64,000 nucleotides of DNA, taken from positions 215,279-279,278 of the forward strand of contig NZ_WVNW01000005.1 of the NCBI RefSeq assembly GCF_013179285.1. The letters are read 5' to 3'. Source of the stretch: Roseobacter sp. HKCCD6576-2 (GTDB taxonomy: Bacteria; Pseudomonadota; Alphaproteobacteria; Rhodobacterales; Rhodobacteraceae). Positions 58,016 through 64,000 of this stretch are shown piece after piece (position 1 is the stretch's first letter; each line of letters begins with the position of its first letter). The translations under genes and the position numbers were made by a program. Below the pieces are notes generated by a model. That model ran no database searches and was not told where the DNA came from. It saw only the letters and a list, made by a program, of their open reading frames with translations.

Positions 58016-58666
58016 TCAGACGCGGGCCAGCGCGTCGATATCACCGCCGGTGATCAGGGCCTCATGCGCGATGATCTTGTCGATCGGCCAATCCCACCAG
58101 GCAATGGCATTGAGCCGAGCGATATCCGCCTCTGCGAACCGCATCCGCAACACCTGCGCCCGGTTGCCGCCGACAATCGCGTAGTCGGGAATGGTGCCCG
58201 AGACGACCGAGCCGGAACTCACGATCACCCCATTGCCGATACGCGCGCCCGGCAGGATGAGGCTGTTCATGCCGATCCAAACATCGTGACCGACCACCGT
58301 ATCGCGGCCCTGCGGCAGGCTGGAGGGATAACTGAAAATCCGCTCCGGATCATAGATCGCGAACGGATATGTGGAGATGCCATCCATCTTATGATTGGCC
58401 GAGGCGGTCACAAAGCGCGTACCGTGGGCGAATTGGCCAAACTTACCGATCCGCAACCGTTCGGATGAGCTTGGGAAGATGTAAGGCGCAATGCGCGCGG
58501 CCCAACCCGAGACATCGGCAGGCGGATCGAAATCGCTGTAATAGGTGTAGTCACCAACCTCGATCCGTGGGTGGTCGATGACCGCTTTCAAAAACACATT
58601 TATTGGCAGCTCAGTGCCATCAGGCAGTCGGGCGGGATGGCGTGTATCGGGGCTGGGAAATGGCAT
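58016..58666 (-). CDS. CatB-type hexapeptide acetyltransferase
   Basis: A 216-residue left-handed beta-helix acyltransferase of the xenobiotic (CatB/Vat) branch. Hexapeptide turns are visible in IGKFGQFAHGTRFVTASANH, VVGHDVWIGMNSLILPGARI and IGNGVIVSSGSVVSG; the catalytic His is in ANHKMD. Relatives acetylate chloramphenicol or streptogramins, but many chromosomal copies have other substrates, so resistance cannot be claimed. It lies just upstream of the tRNA-Trp promoter. Confidence 0.85.
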   Translation of the reverse strand: MPFPSPDTRHPARLPDGTELPINVFLKAVIDHPRIEVGDYTYYSDFDPPADVSGWAARIAPYIFPSSSERLRIGKFGQFAHGTRFVTASANHKMDGISTYPFAIYDPERIFSYPSSLPQGRDTVVGHDVWIGMNSLILPGARIGNGVIVSSGSVVSGTIPDYAIVGGNRAQVLRMRFAEADIARLNAIAWWDWPIDKIIAHEALITGGDIDALARV

Positions 58667-58824
58667 AACGGCATCTCTTTAAATGTAAGTTTGCCCGGTC
58701 TTGGCAGTGACGCGGGGCGACTGCAACCCGAACATATCTGCCTCGCGATGCAGGCAGGAATTGACCGAAGGAAAGAGGATACACACATCTACATCACCAA
58801 CACCCGCCGCCAATGGAGGTTCTC

Positions 58825-59106
58825 ATGCTACGTGCCAGCGCAATCGCCCTCGCCCTTATGGCCCCAATCGCCCTGCCCAACATGGCCTCGGCGCAGACCG
58901 ACGCCTGCTCGGAGCAACTCGTGCGCAGCGTAGAAATGCGGATGCCACGGATCAGCGAAGGCTTGGATATCCGCGACCTGTCCTGCCTCGGGATCACGCA
59001 GATTTATTTCCTCTTGGACAATGACAGCGACCGGTTTGGTATCCCGCTGACCCGAACGCGGCAGCGAATTGAGGCCGTGTTCCGCCGCGAGGGATTGTTC
59101 CGTTAA
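58825..59106 (+). CDS. Small secreted hypothetical protein
   Basis: A 93-residue protein with a Sec signal peptide (MLRASAIALALMAPIALPNM, cut after ASA) and a short mature part with two Cys that could form a disulfide. The function is unknown. The start at 58825 is set by GGAGG 5 nt upstream. Its stop overlaps the convergent gnd stop by 3-4 nt. Confidence 0.7.
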   Translation: MLRASAIALALMAPIALPNMASAQTDACSEQLVRSVEMRMPRISEGLDIRDLSCLGITQIYFLLDNDSDRFGIPLTRTRQRIEAVFRREGLFR

Positions 59107-60512
59107 TCGACCCAGGGGCCGTGAAACCCGCTCTCTCCCGGGCGGTCGAGCCGCTCGAACCCGTGTTGACCAAAGAAATCCCGCTGCGCCTGAAGCATAT
59201 TGGCGGTACCGCGTGCGGTGCGCATCGTATCGAAATAGCCAAGCGCGGAAGAGAGCGCGGGCACAGCGATGCTATGAGCGGCGGCCAAGCTGACGGTCTG
59301 GCGGAGAGCGGTGTGGTGCTGCGTCATCAGAGACGCGAAATGCGGCGCCATGATCAGCGCGCGATCCGCCGCCTCGCCCAATGCCGCCGCCATATCGTCG
59401 AGCATCGCTGAGCGGATGATGCAGCCCGCGCGCCAGATCTCAGCAACCCGGGGCAGAGGCATATCCCAGGACTCCTCGGCGCTGGCCTTCGCCAGCAGCT
59501 CAAAGCCTTGGGCATAAGCGATGATCTTGCCAGCGATCAGCGCGCCTTCCATCATCGCCTCGGTCAGTGCATCGCGTGGCAGAGCCATCGGCCCGGCGCC
59601 ATAAAGCGCCTCCCCCGCCCCGCGATCCTCAGCGCGCGAGGACAGAACCCGCGCTGTCACCGCCGCCTCCACCGCGGGCAACGGCGCACCGCGATCTTGG
59701 GCATCCATCACCGTCCAGCGTCCGGTGCCTTTCTGCCCGGCGCGGTCGGCGATCACATCCAGCATCGATTGGCCGGTCGCGGGGTCCTGTGTCCCTGCAA
59801 TCTCGGCGGTGATCTCGATCAAGTAAGACCGCAAGACGCCCTCGTTCCAGCGGCTGAAGATCGGCGCCATCTCTGGCGCGGTCAGACCCAGCCCGTCGCG
59901 CATCAGCCCGTAAATCTCGGCGATCATCTGCATATCGGCATATTCGATGCCGTTATGGACCATCTTGACGTAATGCCCGGCCCCGCCCGGTCCCAGATGC
60001 GCAACGCAAGGCGCGCCCTGGAAATCGGCGGCGATGGCCTCAAGAACCGGCGCGACCATGGCATAGGCCTCGCCAGTGCCGCCGGCCATCATCGACGGGC
60101 CATGACGCGCGCCCTCGGCCCCGCCAGAGACGCCAAGGCCAAGATAGATCAAAGGGGCTGCGTCAGCGGCGCGGCGATTGGTGTCACGCCAGTCGGAATT
60201 GCCGCCATCGATGATCACATCGCCCGGGTCGAGCAGCGGTTTCAGCGCCGCGATCTGGTCATCGACCGGCTTGCCCGCTGGCACCAGTAGGATGATCCGG
60301 CGCGGCGATTGCAGCGCGGCAACGAATCCTTCCAGCGTCTCGGCAGGCGTCAGGCGGTCCGCCAGCGGGCCTGCCTCGGCCAGAAACGCCTCAGTCCGCG
60401 CATAGGTCCGGTTGAAAACGGCGATCTGGTGGCCATTCTCGGCGATGTTCAACGCCAGGTTGCCGCCCATCGTGCCAAGGCCGATGAGGCCGATCTCTGC
60501 TTGCTCTGCCAT
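59103..60512 (-). CDS. gnd: 6-phosphogluconate dehydrogenase, decarboxylating
   Basis: A 469-residue enzyme oxidising 6-phosphogluconate to ribulose 5-phosphate and CO2 with NADP, in the pentose phosphate pathway. GLIGLGTMGGNLALNIAENG is the Rossmann signature; GVSGGAEGARHGPSMMAGG and the Lys of HYVKMVHNGIEYADMQ are catalytic; the large helical domain follows. The start at 60512 lies far inside a longer frame. It is divergent from the DUF374 gene. Confidence 0.97.
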   Translation of the reverse strand: MAEQAEIGLIGLGTMGGNLALNIAENGHQIAVFNRTYARTEAFLAEAGPLADRLTPAETLEGFVAALQSPRRIILLVPAGKPVDDQIAALKPLLDPGDVIIDGGNSDWRDTNRRAADAAPLIYLGLGVSGGAEGARHGPSMMAGGTGEAYAMVAPVLEAIAADFQGAPCVAHLGPGGAGHYVKMVHNGIEYADMQMIAEIYGLMRDGLGLTAPEMAPIFSRWNEGVLRSYLIEITAEIAGTQDPATGQSMLDVIADRAGQKGTGRWTVMDAQDRGAPLPAVEAAVTARVLSSRAEDRGAGEALYGAGPMALPRDALTEAMMEGALIAGKIIAYAQGFELLAKASAEESWDMPLPRVAEIWRAGCIIRSAMLDDMAAALGEAADRALIMAPHFASLMTQHHTALRQTVSLAAAHSIAVPALSSALGYFDTMRTARGTANMLQAQRDFFGQHGFERLDRPGESGFHGPWVD

Positions 60513-60627
60513 GGGGTTTGCCCTGTCCCTGAGATGTCGCGTTTGATCCGACCCTAGCGGGCAGGACGCGCCACCGCCAGTGCCGAGACCGATCGGCATG
60601 GGATTGACCCGCGCGGAGAGACCGGCC

Positions 60628-61362
60628 ATGTCACCTGGACCCGTCAACGGACCTCGCAGCCTGCTCATGAGCCTTCGCAAACGCATCGCCGATCATCCGC
60701 GCTCGAACCGAGCGGTTGCGGCGCTGTTCGGCGGATATATGCGGCTGGTGCGGGCCACCTCACGCGGGCGTGACGATGGTTGGGAGGCCGTCGCCGAGGC
60801 CCTAGAGACAGATGGCGCAGTTTTGATCGTCTGCTGGCATCAGCGTTTGATGATGACACCCTGGATGTTCGACCTGAGCCAAGCGCCCTGCCGGAGCTTG
60901 ACTTCAGATGGCCGAGCCGGGCGGCTGGTGGGCTGGATACACCGGGCATTTGGCTATGAAACCATGCCGATGAAACGCGGGATGCTGGGCGCAGGCGCGA
61001 TCCGCGATGTGCTGCGCGGCCTACAGAATGGGATTTCCATCGGCATCTCGCCCGACGGCCCGCAAGGCCCGCCCCGGGTTGCCAAAGTCACGCCGATCCA
61101 ATGGGCGCGGGCCACGCAAATCCCTGTTTTCGTGTTCACATTCTCGGCCCGGCGCTATTGGACCTGGCCCACCTGGGATAGGTTGATGTTCCCCCTGCCC
61201 TTCACCCGGGTGGAGTTGATGTGGCGCCGTTGGGACCGCGCAGTGCCGCGCCGGTTGGACGCGGCCGAGGCAGACGCGCTGGCCGTCGAGCTGGGGGATT
61301 TCATGAACGCGGTCAGCGCCGAGTGTGACGCGCGCGTGGGGCACGCGACACCGCAGCTTTGA
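60628..61362 (+). CDS. DUF374/lysophospholipid acyltransferase-like protein
   Basis: A 244-residue membrane-associated protein of the DUF374 family in the LPLAT superfamily. The HxxxxD-like block is CWHQRLMMTPW and the second block reads SPDGPQGPPRVAK. It may acylate a lipid A or phospholipid precursor; the substrate is unknown. Start at 60628 with GGAGAG upstream; ATG at 60667 is an alternative. Confidence 0.78.
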   Translation: MSPGPVNGPRSLLMSLRKRIADHPRSNRAVAALFGGYMRLVRATSRGRDDGWEAVAEALETDGAVLIVCWHQRLMMTPWMFDLSQAPCRSLTSDGRAGRLVGWIHRAFGYETMPMKRGMLGAGAIRDVLRGLQNGISIGISPDGPQGPPRVAKVTPIQWARATQIPVFVFTFSARRYWTWPTWDRLMFPLPFTRVELMWRRWDRAVPRRLDAAEADALAVELGDFMNAVSAECDARVGHATPQL

Positions 61363-61488
61363 GCCCCCCCGCCGCGGGCCCGTTTCACCAAAAAGCGATC
61401 AGCCCATCACGGCCCGTCACGCAGGGTTGGTTGGGCCGTTATCACCTCCCGGACCTATCCTGGACTCCCAAGCACCAGGAGAACCCGA

Positions 61489-62055
61489 ATGTCTTTACCA
61501 AACCTCCCCCGCCGCCGGTTTCTGGCCGCGGCCACTGCCACATCGGCGGCCAGCTTGCTTGCCGGGCAAGCCAGTGCCGCCTCGGAGCCTGCCGCCGGCG
61601 GCTCCGAAGAGTTTCAATACGAGGTCACTCGCAGCTTCTCAGAATGGCTGAGCCGGTTGAGCGAGCAAGAGTTTCAAGTCATGCGGCTCAACCAAACGGA
61701 AGTGCCGCGCTCCAGCCCGCTTTGGCAGGAGACCCGCGCCGGGACTTATTGCTGCCGCGGTTGCGACCTGACGCTCTATGACAGCGATTGGAAGGTCATC
61801 TTGCCAATGGGCTGGGTGTTCTTTCACCATTCGCGACCCAACGCCGTGCTGACCGGCATCGATTCTGGCCCGCAGCCGCCCGATGCGGAGGTCACGGAAG
61901 AAGCCAGCGCAGACATGGGCAATGGCGATCCAGATCAAGCCTTTGTCGAAGCGCATTGCCGTCGCTGCGGCAGCCATCTGGGCCATATCGTTGCGATCGA
62001 GGGTCAGGTGTTGCATTGCATCAATGGCACCAGCCTGGATTTCCAACTCGCCTAA
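61489..62055 (+). CDS. MsrB-like Tat-exported protein
   Basis: A 188-residue SelR/MsrB-family protein with a twin-arginine signal (RRRFLAAATA, cut after ASA), so it acts in the periplasm. The four zinc Cys (CCRGC and CRRC) and the catalytic Cys in HCINGTSLDF remain. The canonical GWPSF and RTEV motifs are replaced (PMGWVFFHH), so methionine sulfoxide reductase activity is plausible but may be altered. AGGAG precedes the start. A terminator follows. Confidence 0.82.
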   Translation: MSLPNLPRRRFLAAATATSAASLLAGQASAASEPAAGGSEEFQYEVTRSFSEWLSRLSEQEFQVMRLNQTEVPRSSPLWQETRAGTYCCRGCDLTLYDSDWKVILPMGWVFFHHSRPNAVLTGIDSGPQPPDAEVTEEASADMGNGDPDQAFVEAHCRRCGSHLGHIVAIEGQVLHCINGTSLDFQLA

Positions 62056-62491
62056 CCGATCAGCGCAAGACTGAGTCGCTGCCCGCTCTGGTTTCACTGC
62101 CCCTTGCCCCTGGTCTTGTAACACAGACCAGGGGTTTTTTGACGCGCTGGTGAGCAACGGCCCCCAAGACGATCACAGCGTTTTGACACACGGAATGGTG
62201 TTGCGTTGCAACCTTTGCACAACCGGGGGCCGAGGCCGCGCTGAAGACCCATACTGCTCACGCAGAGTGGCCGAAATGTGAAGGAATTTGTGGTTCTTTA
62301 TCAAAGCAATGACGCCGATCCATCGCCTTTGATCACGCTCTCTTCACAGCCACTGCCAAGCAACCAAACCCTGCGCGAGGGAGCGTGAGGAAAATGGTGT
62401 TTTTACCGGGGTGATCCAACTCCCGATGTTGTGCGTGCGGGGCCGACAACCCCGCGCCTTGTGAAACCAAGACAATCTGAGGAGATTGATA
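62056..62491. other. Spacer between MsrB-like gene and small gene
   Basis: A 436-bp interval with a terminator at 62107-62140 and a GCGGGG/CCCCGC hairpin at 62437-62455 in the leader of the next gene. TTGACA at 62193 has no good -10. No gene is seen. Confidence 0.5.
62107..62140 (+). terminator. Terminator behind MsrB-like gene
   Basis: A perfect 10-bp stem CCCCTGGTCT/AGACCAGGGG with an 8-nt loop followed by TTTTTT. Confidence 0.92.
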
Positions 62492-62746
62492 ATGAAAGCG
62501 ACTTTGACCGCACTTGCCCTGGCCGCAACCCTGTCCGTGGGGCTTGCGCCAGCCAGCTTTGCCATGGAGGCCGAGATTGATGCCTTGATGGAGGCCCTGG
62601 AAGGAGAGCTGTCGAGCCGGGGTATCGAAACGGAAGGCCTGGAAAACCTGACAATTGCAGAGCTGCGCCTTGTGCAACAGATGCTCGCCAATGGCGACAG
62701 CGCTGGCGAGATGCGTCGGTCGATCGATGTGTTCGTCAACGAATAA
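62492..62746 (+). CDS. Small secreted hypothetical protein
   Basis: An 84-residue protein with a Sec signal (MKATLTALALAATLSVGLAP, cut near ASFA) and an acidic helical mature part rich in Glu and Leu. The function is unknown. AGGAG 7 nt before ATG at 62492 sets the start. A strong terminator follows, so it is a single-gene unit. Confidence 0.75.
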   Translation: MKATLTALALAATLSVGLAPASFAMEAEIDALMEALEGELSSRGIETEGLENLTIAELRLVQQMLANGDSAGEMRRSIDVFVNE

Positions 62747-62766
62747 GCATCGCACCTAAAACACAG

Positions 62767-62798
62767 AAGGGGCCGCATGATGCGGCCCCTTCCTTTTG
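62767..62798 (+). terminator. Terminator behind small secreted gene
   Basis: A perfect 11-bp stem AAGGGGCCGCA/TGCGGCCCCTT with a 3-nt loop, then CCTTTT. It lies between the small gene and the convergent second tuf gene and may serve both. Confidence 0.85.
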
Positions 62799-62824
62799 GT
62801 CCAAAGGCGTTGTCGCCCTTTATG

Positions 62825-64000
<1,176 letters not shown>

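Noticed and set aside
58016..58666. Chloramphenicol resistance gene
   Set aside because: The fold is CatB-like, but family membership alone does not show the substrate; kept as a general acetyltransferase.

Overview
The window looks like chromosomal DNA of an alphaproteobacterium of the Rhodobacterales (Rhodobacteraceae or Roseobacter type). The evidence is gene content and order: a bztABCD-type acidic amino acid ABC transporter, an ATP12-family F1 assembly factor, an N-acyl-homoserine lactone luxR-luxI pair, two tuf genes, GTG-started rpsM and rplJ, and a core GC content near 60 percent. I identify no plasmid, phage, insertion sequence, CRISPR or rRNA signal. Layout: (1) 0.3-9 kb, plus strand: ttcA, a GGDEF/EAL protein, yidC, a MOSC protein, engB, argB, a ferredoxin-like protein, a SixA-type phosphatase and a GNAT acetyltransferase. 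yidC/MOSC/engB and the ferredoxin/phosphatase pair overlap by 4 nt. (2) 9-13.5 kb, minus: bztA-B-C-D. (3) 13.8-18 kb, minus: a tightly overlapping run rarA-crcB-rluC-HAD phosphatase-ATP12. (4) 18-19.6 kb: luxR-luxI with an unusual 18-bp palindrome, and a divergent 59-codon gene. (5) 19.6-58 kb, minus: the translation and transcription supercluster. In transcription order it runs tRNA-Trp, secE, nusG, [lipoprotein], rplK, rplA, rplJ, rplL, rpoB, rpoC, [EamA transporter], rpsL, rpsG, fusA, tufA, rpsJ, rplC, rplD, rplW, [Ser/Thr kinase], rplB, rpsS, rplV, rpsC, rplP, [speB, 2OG oxygenase, unknown gene], rpmC, rpsQ, rplN, rplX, rplE, rpsN, rpsH, rplF, rplR, rpsE, rpmD, [globin], rplO, secY, adk, rpsM, rpsK, rpoA, rplQ. 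(6) 58-64 kb: a CatB-type acetyltransferase, small secreted proteins, gnd, a DUF374 acyltransferase, an MsrB-like Tat substrate and a second tuf gene that ends at the window edge. The most interesting feature is that the ribosomal supercluster is interrupted at exact gene boundaries by non-ribosomal genes (bracketed above). At three of these sites (rplW|rplB, rplP|rpmC, rpmD|rplO) I can read a rho-independent terminator after the upstream ribosomal block and a good -35/-10 promoter in front of the downstream block. The operon has therefore been rewired around the inserts. The kinase and the unknown gene at 30.0-30.7 kb are AT-richer than their neighbours, which suggests acquisition. Other structures worth following are two back-to-back perfect palindromes between rpoB and rpoC, four hairpins between rplL and rpoB, and a leader hairpin before rplJ. 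All functions are read from motifs and family knowledge; no database search was possible.
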